From positions 248,001 to 312,000 of the forward strand of contig NZ_FNZR01000002.1 of assembly GCF_900109365.1 (NCBI RefSeq): DNA of 64,000 nt, in the 5' to 3' direction. Shown here one piece after another: positions 35,293 to 45,500 of the stretch (its first letter is position 1; every line of letters starts with the position of its first letter). This stretch comes from Parapedobacter koreensis. GTDB lineage: Bacteria; Bacteroidota; Bacteroidia; Sphingobacteriales; Sphingobacteriaceae. The position numbers were made by a program, and so were the translations under genes. The notes below the pieces were generated by a model that worked only from the letters and a program-made list of their open reading frames with translations, did not search any database and was not told where the DNA came from.

Positions 35293-37476
35293 CTACTCAA
35301 CAGAAAAATGATTTTCAATAACCTTTTTTATATCCGGATGGTCTGAAAATAACTTCCAAATCAGTCCGCTGCGTCCATTTTCAATCATCACCACCACAGC
35401 CGCCTGATTCATAGCATCATACTCATCCGCCAACGCATTGTCGTTGATGGCAATCCATTTTCGGAATCCATACTCCGTAAACAGGGCTTGGCCAAACTCG
35501 TCGTAAAATGCACGGATGGATTGCATGGCCTCGGCTGGCATATAGCCATAACTGGCCGATGCGATAGCTGGATTAACGGTATATAGTGTATCCGACAGGG
35601 AATCTGTGGTATCCACAACCGCTTCCATTCCCCATATATCTTTCGAAAACCCGCAGCACCTATGTTCATTATCCCGCCGTTGGTAGGCCTTTGCAAGATT
35701 GACATTGTTCGCAAAATAATTCACGAATTTATCTTTTTTATTCCGTGGGTCAAATGCCAGAAAAGGTTTATAAGCTTCGAGCAGCGACGTATCTACCGAT
35801 CCGACCGTTATCGGCAGGCCATATACGGTACTGTCTGATGTATAAGGAAATTCAACGTAATGGGGCAATACCGGATCGTTTTCTTGCTGAAGCTGCACGG
35901 AAAAAGCAGGATTGCCCACTAATTCCAACGCATGCGTTGAATCCGCCAATTTCCGGTGTATTCCCAATCCCTCGGTATAAGCCTCCGGCCCTAAAGCAAA
36001 TTGGGGGGAAGCCAATGCGAGGATATAGCAGATAAAATCCACATTGAACCCACCTAATGGCAATGCATCCCGAAACCCAACAACAGGCGACCAGCGGTCA
36101 AGCAAAATATTCTCTTGCCCTTCGATGACGAATTGGTTCCATGCAACTTCGCTCCACAGGGTATCGATTTTTTCAGTCAGCAAATGCGCTTTATCGCCGT
36201 CTCCCTCAAAATACTGTTTAGCGACCAGCAATCCTTGCATCAAAAACGCTGTGGCCTCCAAATCAGCCTCAGGTATCGTGTCAACAGCAAAAACCCCTTT
36301 GCCCGTACGGCCGTCTATCTTAGCAGGGAACACCCCATTGTAGCGCTCCACTTTGTCCAAAAAATTCAATATCCGTTGCAACCTGTTTCTTACCGACGAT
36401 CGCGATACAAAGCCCCGCTCGGCTCCCACGACGTAAGACAAAATGCCCAAGCCGGTTTCTTTCACCGAAACCGTCGCATCGTCTACGCCAAATCGTGCGA
36501 CATGCATGCCACTGTTTACCTCTGCCCTTTCCCAAAAATAGTTGAAATGCGCCGCTTGCACAACATCCAGCAACGCTTCATTATTGGCTGTTTTTGGTGA
36601 TGCTTCGATGACCTCGGAAAATGGTGATTCAAGGTAATCGTAATCTACCCATGCAATTTTGTAATAGTATGTTTTATTCGAATAGGGCACAAAATCTGTA
36701 CATTTTTGTACGAAGATGGGCCGTATGGCAACGGGATCAAAATGGGTATTGTCTTCTGATCGGTAAATCTTGATGTACCGGATACTCGGCGTCAGCGGTA
36801 ATTGCCAAGTAAGGTCTACATGCCTATCATAGGCTTTCGCAGCGGACAGCACAGCAGGGGAAGACAATTTTACGCGGGGTGGTTTAGCTGGCAAAAATTC
36901 AATCTGATCGATATACAGCCAATGGGTGCCATTGTCACCCGCCCCTTGGGAAAACCGTATGCCGTCAATTGCCTCGTCCATGCGCACCCCATGGATATCC
37001 CGTACTGGCAAACGTACATTGAGCCACATGTTGGTCTGAAAATCCGTGATGTAATTGGCCAAATCCACCGAACTACTCAAGGTATCCTGCTGGTAGATGG
37101 CCAGCTTGGGCAGCGCGCTACTTTTTGTGTTTGACACCACATACAGCTTGAATGTCAGCACATCCGTGCTTTCCGGCCGGTAATGGTTTGAAGCATATGG
37201 GTAAACAATCTGCGCATACCAGTTGCCTTGTTGCAGAGCGGTGTATTTCAACGACAACGCGTTACCGGGGGTAAAGTATATCGAATCCGACACCGGTAGT
37301 CGGCCACCTACGTTTTCCACCCAGCTTCCACCTTCATGGTGTATGGCGCTATAGGCATAGCTCCCTCCTAACATACTATTCTCAAACAAAACCTCGGGAT
37401 ACGTCTCCGCTAAAGCGGACGATATCAGCACCAAAAAAAAACTAACAAATAAGGTAGTTGCTCTAATCATATGCAT
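35293..37476 (-). CDS. GH144/glucoamylase-like secreted glycoside hydrolase
   Basis: A 727-residue secreted protein (signal ends LISSALA). Regions in order: a beta-rich N-terminal domain (about 25-200) of carbohydrate-binding type, a fibronectin type III-like domain (about 205-300, AYDRHVDLTWQLPLTPSIRY) and an (alpha/alpha)6-barrel catalytic domain (about 310-720). The last has AAHFNYFWERAEVNSGMHVA, GLGILSYVVGAERGFVSR and WGMEAVVD. The catalytic part matches PF10091 and Bacteroidota endo-beta-1,2-glucanases of GH144; the precise linkage is not certain. ATG codons at 37476 and 37470 are both possible starts. It probably acts on a periplasmic or surface glucan. Confidence 0.78.
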   Translation of the reverse strand: MHMIRATTLFVSFFLVLISSALAETYPEVLFENSMLGGSYAYSAIHHEGGSWVENVGGRLPVSDSIYFTPGNALSLKYTALQQGNWYAQIVYPYASNHYRPESTDVLTFKLYVVSNTKSSALPKLAIYQQDTLSSSVDLANYITDFQTNMWLNVRLPVRDIHGVRMDEAIDGIRFSQGAGDNGTHWLYIDQIEFLPAKPPRVKLSSPAVLSAAKAYDRHVDLTWQLPLTPSIRYIKIYRSEDNTHFDPVAIRPIFVQKCTDFVPYSNKTYYYKIAWVDYDYLESPFSEVIEASPKTANNEALLDVVQAAHFNYFWERAEVNSGMHVARFGVDDATVSVKETGLGILSYVVGAERGFVSRSSVRNRLQRILNFLDKVERYNGVFPAKIDGRTGKGVFAVDTIPEADLEATAFLMQGLLVAKQYFEGDGDKAHLLTEKIDTLWSEVAWNQFVIEGQENILLDRWSPVVGFRDALPLGGFNVDFICYILALASPQFALGPEAYTEGLGIHRKLADSTHALELVGNPAFSVQLQQENDPVLPHYVEFPYTSDSTVYGLPITVGSVDTSLLEAYKPFLAFDPRNKKDKFVNYFANNVNLAKAYQRRDNEHRCCGFSKDIWGMEAVVDTTDSLSDTLYTVNPAIASASYGYMPAEAMQSIRAFYDEFGQALFTEYGFRKWIAINDNALADEYDAMNQAAVVVMIENGRSGLIWKLFSDHPDIKKVIENHFSVE

Positions 37477-37600
37477 GATTGCGTTATATCGACACTGAAC
37501 AAGGCAAAGTTACACAAAAACCAAGCCATTGCTATGGCCCACATTTTTAAATAGCAATACAATTCCCTAACTTAGCGGCCTGATTTTGCAAATGCGTTTT

Positions 37601-38554
37601 ATGGAGACAACGTTTGATTTTGAAAAGCCAATAGCCGATCTGCAATTGCAGATCGAAAAAGTGCGCCAAGTAGCCGACAAGACAAAAGTAGACATGAGCG
37701 CAACGCTGGTAGAGTTGCAGGATAAGCTGGAAAAAACCAAACACCAGCTATACAATAACATGACGGGCTGGCAAAAAGTGCAGATGTCACGCCATCCGGA
37801 CAGGCCGCAGACGCTCGATTATGTCAGCCAAATCTGTGAGGAATTCATCGAACTCCATGGCGATCGGAATGTAAAAGACGATAAAGCCATCGTAGGTGGC
37901 TTTGCGACCATTGCCGGCCAATCCCTTATGATCATTGGCCACCAAAAAGGCAAAAACACAAAGGAAAGGCAGTTCCGCAACTTTGGGATGGCTAATCCTG
38001 AAGGTTACCGAAAAGCCTTACGGTTAATGAAGTTAGCCGAAAAATTCAATAAGCCCGTTGTCACGTTGATTGACACGATGGGGGCTTACCCCGGTATAGA
38101 AGCCGAAGAGCGGGGACAGGGCGAGGCCATTGCGCGCAATCTAATGGAAATGTCCGTGCTGAAAGTTCCCATCATCTGCATCATTATCGGTGAAGGGGCT
38201 TCCGGTGGTGCTTTGGGCATCGGCGTCGGTGATCGGGTCTACATGCTTGAGCATACCTGGTATTCGGTCATATCCCCTGAATCCTGTTCGTCCATACTCT
38301 GGCGCAGTTGGGATTACAAGGAAAAAGCGGCTGAAGCACTCAACTTGACAGCCGCCGATATGCTGAAAAATGGGCTCATCGATGGCATCATCCCCGAACC
38401 ATTGGGAGGTGCCCACCATGATCCGAAGGCAATTGCCGAATCGGTCAAGCAGCAGATCCTTACCGATATCGCCACCTTACAAAACAAGCAAGCCGACCAA
38501 TTGGTTGCCGATCGCATAGACAAATTCAGCAAGATGGGCGTCGTCATGGAATAA
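37601..38554 (+). CDS. accA: Acetyl-CoA carboxylase carboxyltransferase subunit alpha
   Basis: A 317-residue protein from ATG 37601 ([20 protein letters not shown]). It has the AccA motifs [39 protein letters not shown], and the CoA-site SFIP-type [20 protein letters not shown], then [20 protein letters not shown]. The close is [19 protein letters not shown]. It transfers the carboxyl group to acetyl-CoA in the first step of fatty acid synthesis. An upstream start at 37586 would add five residues that do not match the family. Confidence 0.97.
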   Translation: METTFDFEKPIADLQLQIEKVRQVADKTKVDMSATLVELQDKLEKTKHQLYNNMTGWQKVQMSRHPDRPQTLDYVSQICEEFIELHGDRNVKDDKAIVGGFATIAGQSLMIIGHQKGKNTKERQFRNFGMANPEGYRKALRLMKLAEKFNKPVVTLIDTMGAYPGIEAEERGQGEAIARNLMEMSVLKVPIICIIIGEGASGGALGIGVGDRVYMLEHTWYSVISPESCSSILWRSWDYKEKAAEALNLTAADMLKNGLIDGIIPEPLGGAHHDPKAIAESVKQQILTDIATLQNKQADQLVADRIDKFSKMGVVME

Positions 38555-38736
38555 TCCAGGTAATTTCTTAAAGGATGGTCCTGGCAGTCTTCATGCTCTT
38601 GCCGTTGCGGATTTACGAATCTATTATTTTTTATCCGTTTATCAATGAAATGACACTGTTTAAGTTACACTCTCCCGACTTGCTGGGCTTCTGCTTATTT
38701 TTTCATTCCTGGGAACATTTGTTCTGCTAGGAGTAT

Positions 38737-39216
38737 TTATATTAAAACTTCATTTGAATTAATAACATACTTCCACTTCCTATTTGTCCTTACCCAATAA
38801 TCACGATTATCTCTAAAGTCTTCATATGTTATTTCAGGATTATCCAGATCGCAAAACAAAAAGGTAAATTCTTTAAAACTTATTTCATCCCTAAGTAGCT
38901 CTATCTCGAAAGAAAAAGGATCTGTCCATTGTTCGGTAATATCCATTTTACCCCATATAATTACGCCTTCAATTTTCAGTTTATTATTTTGTACAATAAC
39001 ATTTGTTATAAGACTATCGTCAATCCATTTTTTCTCACCCCATTCACTACAACTTTCCTTCAGAAGCGATTCTAGCAGCCCCACTATAAGAAAAGAAGTA
39101 TCTCCTAATATTTCGTTATAATAATATACTGATATTGGATTGATAGATTTAATCTTATCAAGATGATTATTTAGTTCATGAACTAACATTACGAGAATTT
39201 CTTTTGTTGACTTCAT
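38737..39216 (-). CDS. Probable immunity protein of a spare RHS cassette (cassette D)
   Basis: A 159-residue soluble acidic protein (MKSTKEILVMLVHELNNHLD start, a central region with IDDSLITNVIVQNNKLKIEG, and a C-terminal DNRDYWVRTNRKWKYV). No enzymatic motif is seen. It is A/T-rich compared with the RHS core. The ATG overlaps the stop of a 44-codon frame (ATGA at 39216-39213), the same type of coupling seen between the other toxin tips and immunity genes here. Position at the distal end of the array suggests an immunity gene whose toxin has mostly been lost. Family not recognised. Confidence 0.55.
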   Translation of the reverse strand: MKSTKEILVMLVHELNNHLDKIKSINPISVYYYNEILGDTSFLIVGLLESLLKESCSEWGEKKWIDDSLITNVIVQNNKLKIEGVIIWGKMDITEQWTDPFSFEIELLRDEISFKEFTFLFCDLDNPEITYEDFRDNRDYWVRTNRKWKYVINSNEVLI

Positions 39217-39347
39217 TTCCTATTATGATACTCCCTATTTGGATTTTTTGTTATGTATTCGTTTATTAAATGAGAAGTGATTTTGTCTGAGCCAATAACT
39301 TTTTCACTTCTTCAAAATGCAAATCCGTATCATCTAATCCAAACATC
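39213..39347 (-). CDS. 44-residue frame, possible remnant of a toxin tip (cassette D)
   Basis: The frame starts at ATG 39347 (MFGLDDTDLHFEEVKKVIGS), runs through LINEYITKNPNREYHNRK and stops at TGA 39213-39215, overlapping the ATG of the next gene by four bases. An upstream in-frame stop inside the end of the HEAT gene shows that it is not a fused part of that gene. Its length, position and coupling suit the C-terminal remnant of an RHS toxin tip. It could equally be a small independent gene. No start signal is evident. Confidence 0.4.
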
Positions 39348-39363
39348 GGGTAATATTGATTTT

Positions 39364-40044
39364 TTAATTGATTTTCTTTAAAGCTTTCTGAGCTTCTTTT
39401 CTTATTACTTCACTCTTATCGGTCAGCAATTGTTTTAACGTCTCTTCTGCCTTTGAAGATTTTGTATTTCCCAAAGCTGTAACAAACATATGTCTGGAAT
39501 CCCCATTACTTTCGTCCTGAACAATGGCTAAAACATCTCCAATATAATCCGCCGTCATAATCACCGCCATTGTGTTCCCAAAAGACCACCGATAGTTAGC
39601 ATCTTTTTTTTCAGTTTTATTATATTCATCAAGAATGGTCTTGCAAGCAACGCCTTTTGCCTCTTTCACTGCCAGTGCTCGAATAATTCCTTCTTTATTC
39701 TTTAAACAATATGGTTTGGATAGATGTTCTATCAAAATCGGAATGGCTGATTTATAGCTTGATTTGGCATTCACCAAATCCCAAGATGACCTTATATTCA
39801 TACCCGCTTTCACCAAGTCTTCAACCAGTGGTTTCTCATCTTGAGCATAAGCTGCTTCAAGTGCTGCTCGTACTTCGTCCTTTTCCTTAATCCATTTCTG
39901 GTATTCTTCATCCTGTAATAATTGGGTTTGTAATTCAGCAGCAACAATTTTTGTATTAGTAATTTTAGGTGCATTTAACCTTTTAGGGCTTTTCAATAAT
40001 TCAACCCATTTCTTTTCTAATTCTGTTATATTTTCTTTAATCAT
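39364..40044 (-). CDS. HEAT-repeat immunity protein for the Tox-REase-7-like tip (cassette C)
   Basis: A 226-residue helical protein. The N-terminal half is charged (MIKENITELEKKWVELLKSP). The C-terminal half has HEAT-like helix pairs such as AIPILIEHLSKPYCLKNKEG, MFVTALGNTKSSKAEETLKQ and LLTDKSEVIRKEAQKALKKI. HEAT-type proteins are a known class of immunity proteins in polymorphic-toxin loci. The ATG overlaps the stop of the Tox-REase-7-like frame by four bases, so the two were made as a pair. It probably binds and blocks that nuclease. Confidence 0.75.
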   Translation of the reverse strand: MIKENITELEKKWVELLKSPKRLNAPKITNTKIVAAELQTQLLQDEEYQKWIKEKDEVRAALEAAYAQDEKPLVEDLVKAGMNIRSSWDLVNAKSSYKSAIPILIEHLSKPYCLKNKEGIIRALAVKEAKGVACKTILDEYNKTEKKDANYRWSFGNTMAVIMTADYIGDVLAIVQDESNGDSRHMFVTALGNTKSSKAEETLKQLLTDKSEVIRKEAQKALKKIN

Positions 40045-40545
40045 AGCCCGGGGATAAATCTGTGAATAATTAATCCATTGTTTATGGCTTGTTGTAAAGG
40101 TCCAGACAAAACTGTATTTGGACGGGTATAAAGTACAAAATCCAATCCATTTTGCTGGGAGTAAGCCAGAAAATCTCTTAGCGGGCTAGTAAAACTTAGT
40201 GTTTTAACATTCTTTACTTCTGTCAAAGTTGTTCTAGTAAGGGCATCAGGTATCCTAGTTCTACCACCAATTTGGATAGCTGTTTTTGTTCCGGACAAAC
40301 CTACTGACTGTTCGCCAGCTACACCTAATGCTCTTGAATTTGCAATTCCTGTATTAACGGTATTATCCACTTCCCCAACCACCCTATTCCCGAACTGCGT
40401 TATCTGGGGAACACCGACCTCCATGTTGTTTGGTTTCCCCGTCCAGATATTTAGTCCCTTGCCACCCCGATAACATTGCTTATACCGCCGCCTATACCGC
40501 CCGTCACACCACCCATAAGCAACCCTAAAACCCAGTCGTTCGCCG
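40041..40545 (-). pseudogene. Silent RHS tip, Tox-REase-7-like nuclease (cassette C)
   Basis: From about 40470 down to the stop at 40041 the frame reads the conserved RHS tail (LNIWTGKPNNMEVGVPQITQ, FGNRVVGEVDN) and then a restriction-endonuclease-fold toxin: RTRIPDALTRTTLTEVKNVK, LRDFLAYSQQNGLDFVLYTR and PLQQAINNGLIIHRFIPGL, close to the Tox-REase-7 family. Upstream (40470-40545) the RHS homology is in another frame because CCCC at 40465-40468 replaces CC of the other copies. It has no signal peptide, no RHS barrel and no visible promoter, so it cannot act as a stand-alone exported toxin. A frame from ATG 40589 is not a true start. Confidence 0.75.
40374..40545 (-). repeat. RHS tail homology copy C
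   Basis: About 172 nt that closely match part of copies A (42877-43307) and B (41226-41592), with more substitutions than between A and B. It carries the 2-nt insertion CC within 40465-40468. It lies in direct orientation with the others and is joined to the Tox-REase-7-like tip. Confidence 0.85.
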
Positions 40546-40642
40546 CACTCGCGGTAGCGCCAAAAGAAACCAATGGTTATATGTATCAACTCACTACCTG
40601 GTTCACTTAATAAAGCCGTAATTTCGTCACAACTGCTTAGAT

Positions 40643-40942
40643 TTATTGGGCGGCTTCACTTTTTATTTTATTGTATAGATTTTTTTTTGTATCATTATCA
40701 TCTATCCTGTCAAAATCATACACGAACTTTTTCAAAAAAGAGGTAACCTTTATGCCATTTTTGAAGATTGATTTTGCTAAAACAAATTGAATGTCCTCTA
40801 AATTCTTAAATAATAATTCTGCATCATCGATTTTGTTCGTACCAGCAATTGCAGAGAACAATAGCTTGATTTCTTGCTCAACGAATTCAACCCCTTTTTT
40901 TTGGGACAAACTACTTTCTATTAATTCAATAAAATTGGCCAT
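40643..40942 (-). CDS. Probable immunity protein of cassette B
   Basis: A 99-residue helical protein that starts MANFIELIESSLSQKKGVEF. It is rich in Asp/Glu/Lys and has a coiled-like LLFSAIAGTNKIDDAELLFK. The end is DNDTKKNLYNKIKSEAAQ. It starts 8 nt after the stop of the silent tip of cassette B and is A/T-rich. Size and placement are those of a cognate immunity protein; the family is not recognised. Confidence 0.6.
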   Translation of the reverse strand: MANFIELIESSLSQKKGVEFVEQEIKLLFSAIAGTNKIDDAELLFKNLEDIQFVLAKSIFKNGIKVTSFLKKFVYDFDRIDDNDTKKNLYNKIKSEAAQ

Positions 40943-40950
40943 TGAAATTG

Positions 40951-41592
40951 TTATCTTAAAGGTAATAAAGGCCAGACTTCTTTTGTTGTTGGATTATATA
41001 TCATTTCCCAACCACCGTAAATATATTTATAAAATCCTGCCTTTATTGCATCAGACACGGCAGTTTTAGCCCCACCTTCCAAAATTTCCTTAGCAACTAA
41101 AGACGGTGCTCCTCTTCCGGTACTCCAAAGTTTGTTGTAGTAATATTCACTAAACTTAAATCCATTTACTTCATAATAGCCATTCTTTAAAACAGCTTTA
41201 CTTGTTTGATTGACTACACTCGCGGCATCATCTACCCCCTCAACCACCCTATTCCCGAACTGGGTTATCCTGGGAACACCGACCTCCATGTTGTTTGGTT
41301 TCCCCGTCCAGATATTTAGTCCCTTGCCACCGATAACATTGCTTATACCGCCGCCTATACCGCCCGTCACGCCTCCAACAAGCACCCCCATAGCCCAGTC
41401 GTTCGCCGAATAGGGTCACCGAAATAGGCCGCATTGCCCAGTCCCAATACCGGGCCCGCCGCGGCCGAGGAATATGCACCTATCAAGGCACCCCCTCCGA
41501 TACTCGCCGCTCCTATGCCGAATGCCGCAAAACCATCACCCACGCTGCCTATATCTCCCTGGAACCACTTGGTTGTCAGGTTGGCCACACCG
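40951..41592 (-). pseudogene. Silent RHS tip of cassette B (unknown toxin)
   Basis: A displaced copy of the RHS tail, joined to a different tip. Compared with the expressed gene it lacks 63 nt near 41512 (lying between two GCTCC copies) and one G at 41413-41415, which shifts the frame; the toxin part is open from about 41391 to 40951. The tip after GVDD reads KAVLKNGYYEVNGFKFSEYY, then YNKLWSTGRGAPSLVAKEIL and KAGFYKYIYGGWEMIYNPTT followed by KEVWPLLPLR. This has the size and conserved look of a polymorphic-toxin domain that I cannot name. There is no export signal or promoter. Confidence 0.7.
41226..41592 (-). repeat. RHS tail homology copy B
   Basis: 367 nt that match 42877-43307 almost base for base, except for the 63-nt deletion, the 1-nt deletion in the G run, and a handful of substitutions. 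Direct orientation. Homology stops at 41592 (TTGGCCACACCG), after which the sequence is unrelated. Confidence 0.9.
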
Positions 41593-41689
41593 CAATAAAG
41601 ATAGTCGTCCTTTTCGTTCCGAGGATAAGATTGATTACTGATTAGAGTCTTTCATTATCAAATAACCAATCCCTATATTCCTACTCGAT

Positions 41690-42574
41690 TTATTCAATGT
41701 GTGTTATCTCAAATTCAAACCCGCTTAGCTTTTCTTCTTCTATCATTTTCCTGAAAGCTTGCGAACAGAAGTAAATCGGTTCTGGCCGTAGCAACCCACG
41801 TTTGACACCAATTTTTTGCTTACTTGCAAAGAAATCATACTCTCCGATTAATTGGCTATTTAAAACATAGGGTTCTGACAGAAGATTTAAACCTATGGTA
41901 TGACCTTTCGGGCATTTGTAAACTTCTTTTTCAAACTCAACAGGATAGCCGCCTGATACAGTAAACTCCAGTGCTTCACCACCTTCGATTCCTAAATCGA
42001 ATGGGTCTCCTCCTACAACTGTATGATGAGATAATTCAATTTCTGTAGAAGCAATTAACTGGTAATAATTAGACGCTCCTTTTTTAAAAACAACAGGTTC
42101 TAATAATGCTCCTTTCAAACCTCTTTGTTTAAAGGCCGCTGCAAACTTTTCCGACACTACAACTTCTCCCGCTATTGTTCTTGCTATATCTTTTTTAGGA
42201 ACAGAACCTTTCATTAAAGTTAAAGGGTTTATCTGTTTTCTGTTTGCTCCGCATATTGCACACGCTGTAACCTCATCGTACATCGTTCCGCATTCTTCAC
42301 CTGCTGGCTCAAATGTGGTTTTTATTTTAAGGTGTAAGAGCGTGGCCCCTTCTAATTCCTTCTTACTGTACTTCCGTTTGATACTATAATATCCAAAAAA
42401 ATACTCACTATACTTTTCTTTCACACTTTTATTAAGTCTTCCAATCTCGTTATAAAGAGGATCTTCTTTTTCAACCTCAATAACGTATACTACGCCATTA
42501 TATTTAGCATTATTTGGCTTTGATAGCAGATGATAGTAATCTTTAAATATCCGAAATTCTACAGTTTCTTTCAT
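41690..42574 (-). CDS. Probable immunity protein for the expressed RHS tip (cassette A)
   Basis: A 294-residue soluble protein. It begins MKETVEFRIFKDYYHLLSKP. A Cys pair TACAICGANRK (Cys105, Cys108) and later CPKGHTIG plus FCSQ suggest a zinc-ribbon-like site, as in double-CXXCG proteins of other bacteria. It lies 12 nt after the RHS stop and has low G+C. By position it is the immunity partner of the HNH/LHH-like tip, protecting the producer from its own or sibling toxin. The family assignment is tentative. Confidence 0.6.
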   Translation of the reverse strand: MKETVEFRIFKDYYHLLSKPNNAKYNGVVYVIEVEKEDPLYNEIGRLNKSVKEKYSEYFFGYYSIKRKYSKKELEGATLLHLKIKTTFEPAGEECGTMYDEVTACAICGANRKQINPLTLMKGSVPKKDIARTIAGEVVVSEKFAAAFKQRGLKGALLEPVVFKKGASNYYQLIASTEIELSHHTVVGGDPFDLGIEGGEALEFTVSGGYPVEFEKEVYKCPKGHTIGLNLLSEPYVLNSQLIGEYDFFASKQKIGVKRGLLRPEPIYFCSQAFRKMIEEEKLSGFEFEITHIE

Positions 42575-42586
42575 CTTATTATGGAA

Positions 42587-45500
42587 TTAATAGCCATAGC
42601 CCGGTGGCAAAGGAAATCGTTTGTAAACTTGATCCATTATTTGTTTTATCAACACAGGATCTTTGATCACTCCTTGTCCATATGGCCAAGCCTGCCTAAA
42701 CGCATTTGTTATTTGTTGATGATATGCCGCATCTAATGGAACAAGAGGACCATTGGCTGCACCACCAAGATATTTAGGGGTAATATGATGTAGTTGTGTT
42801 TTCCCTGCCAGCTCAGGATATGCTTTCTGTGCAGCCTTTACTAAATCATCAGAATATTGAACTCCCCCGTTAGCAACATCATCTACCCCCTCAACCACCC
42901 TATTCCCGAACTGGGTTATCCTGGGAACACCGACCTCCATGTTGTTTGGTTTCCCCGTCCAGATATTTAGTCCCTTGCCACCGATGACATTGCTTATACC
43001 GCCGCCTATACCGCCCGTCACGCCTCCAACAAGCACCCCCATAGCCCAGTCGTTCGCCGAATAGGGGTCACCGAAATAGGCCGCATTGCCCAGTCCCAAT
43101 ACCGGGCCCGCCGCGGCCGAGGAATATGCACCTATCAAGGCACCCCCTCCGATACTCGCCGCTCCCATACCCGAAGCGGCCAGTGCAGCCCCACCCGTGG
43201 CTGCTCCCACAGCACCCGCAGCCGCTCCTATGCCGAATGCCGCGAAACCATCACCCACGCTGCCTATATCCCCCTGTAACCACTTGGTCGTCAGGTTGGC
43301 CACACCGCCTACCAAAGCTCCGACCACAATATGTATCCATTCGCCATCAGGGTCGGCATAAATTATGGGATTATTCCCCAATGCAAGGTATGGATTGACG
43401 AATTGCTCCGCCGGATCCGGCACACCCCACCTGCCGATGGTGGCATCGTAGAACCGCGAGCCGAAGTCGTACAATTTCAGCCCGTTCTGGAACTCTTTAC
43501 CGGCGTAAAGATAATTAATTATCGGCGCCCCAGCACGGATAACTTCACGATATTGTAGCCCGTACGGGTAATAATCTGCCGTGAAGTTTGCCGTTCCGGG
43601 GGTAGTGCCCGCAAAACCCACCCGGTTGTTACCGAGGTGGTCGCGCAGGAAGTAATGGTACGTGTACGTGCTACCGCTCCGCGTGATGCGCCCTTCTTCC
43701 GTATAAATCAATTCCATTGTCGCACCGTTACCCGTGTACTCGATGCCGTCGATGTAGTCCCGCGTCTGCGTATTGATGCCGTTCACGCTCCGGAGTTTCC
43801 TTCCCGTAGCGTCGTAGGTATACGTCACATTGCCGGCAACGGCTGTCAAGTTCTGCGGGAGGTTCAGGTAGTTGTACGTGATGGCGGTGATATTGTTGCC
43901 CGTACTTCCCGTATTGCTCCGCGTCTTCACGTTCCCGTTCACATCATACGTGTAGCTTGTCGTACCGGGAAGCTGGTAATTCGCATCTGTGGCGGTCACC
44001 GCATCCACAATGCTCGTCAATCTATTCCCCGTCAGGTTGTATGTCAGGTTATCTACCGCAGTGCTGTTCGTACCTGTGCGCACCAGTGTTTTGATGTTCC
44101 CGTTCCGGTCATACGTCAGCGTCTCCCGGCCCTTGTTGCCTGCCATAGCACCCTGCGTGAGCCGTCCCACCGCATCATAAGTATAGGTGTATGTATTCGT
44201 TACCAGCGCAGGTGTGGGCGTGGCAAGGTTATGCCGTGTGAACAACTGGTAGGCGATGTTGCCGTTATACTGCTTGTTCGTCCCCTCGGTATACTGCAAT
44301 TCCTGGTTGAACATTGATGGGGCCGTGCTCGTTGTACGCAGCCAACCACGGTGGTTGTAGCCGTAGGTTACGGTCTGTCCGAATGATGTGCCGTTCGTGC
44401 TGTGCAGCCGTTTGGTGCGCAACTGGCCAACTTCGTTATAGCCGTTGCGGGCGATCAGCGTACGGGTTCCCGCGGGGTTTGAAGGGGCAGGGTTCACCGT
44501 CTTCCACGTATCGAGCAGCCGCCCCGTGTGGTCATAGGTATATTCCGTCACCACTGTCACCTCGGGTGTAGTGGCGTTCGTCGTATGGAGTTTACGTGTA
44601 CTCTTGGTCAGCTGGCCGTTGAAGTCGTATTCATTGGTGGTGTCGTCGAATTTGTTGGCTGTGGAGCTGCCTCCCAGGTAGTGCTGCTTCCACTGCCGTA
44701 CCAACCGGCCCTCATCGTCGTAGTAGTTGACCGTCCATAGGTAGGTCGAAGCCGTGCCAAGCACCTTCGCCTTGCTCGCGACCAGCAGCCCCCGCGTCAG
44801 TTTGCTGTAGCTGGCGGATTGGTTGTGCGGCAGGCCCGGGATTCCTGCATAATCGTCGTAATAATTTACCAGCGTTACGTCCATATCCCCGGATGCCGCT
44901 CCCTGGGGGATGCTTACGTTCGTGTAGCCATGCACATTTCCGGTGGCTGTGGATCGATCTTCCCAGAATAGCGTCTGTGCATCTACGATGTCCTGAATCT
45001 GCTGCCGGTTGTAAACCCGGTTGCGCTCGATGCCGGAAAGCGCAAGCCGTCCCTGCCGGTCATATTTGTAAAACGTGTGATACTGTCCGGGAGTAAATCC
45101 GGGGATAGTTTCGCTGACTTGCCGTGCATCCTGATGGAGCAGCACCTTCCCGGACGGCAGGTAGACAAAATTCTCCCAGCCAATCCCGGGTGACTTTTTC
45201 TCGATTATCCGCCCACGGCCGTCATAACGGTACTGGTACGCCAGGTTGTTGAGCTCCGTTGCCGTGGGCACCCCGCTTGTCTTGTCGGGATTGATCTCCG
45301 GCGGGAGGACGAAGCACAGGTTGCCGAGGTTGTCGTACACGTAATAGGTGCTCAGTATTTCCTCCGTGGAGCCGTTGAGGTTGAACGTCCGGCTCAGCAC
45401 CATCCGGCCGTGCTTGTCCGTGTATTCTTCCGTGGTGTGCAGCCGGCTCGCGAAAGTGCCGCTCCCCCCGGCCCAGTTCTCGTTCCTGGTCACCTTCACC

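Noticed and set aside
38555-38736. Possible small gene or RNA after accA
   Set aside because: No open frame with a plausible start, no hairpin with a T-run, and no promoter match. Left as spacer at the border of the RHS cassette region.
40374-43307. Direct repeats as insertion-sequence or transposon ends
   Set aside because: The repeats encode RHS tail protein in frame with toxin tips. There is no transposase and there are no terminal inverted repeats.
43637-44317. Long open frame (226 codons) on the plus strand opposite the RHS gene
   Set aside because: It is a shadow of the G+C-rich RHS repeats on the other strand. It has no recognisable domain, and the amino-acid make-up (Arg/His/Val-rich) follows from the antisense codons.
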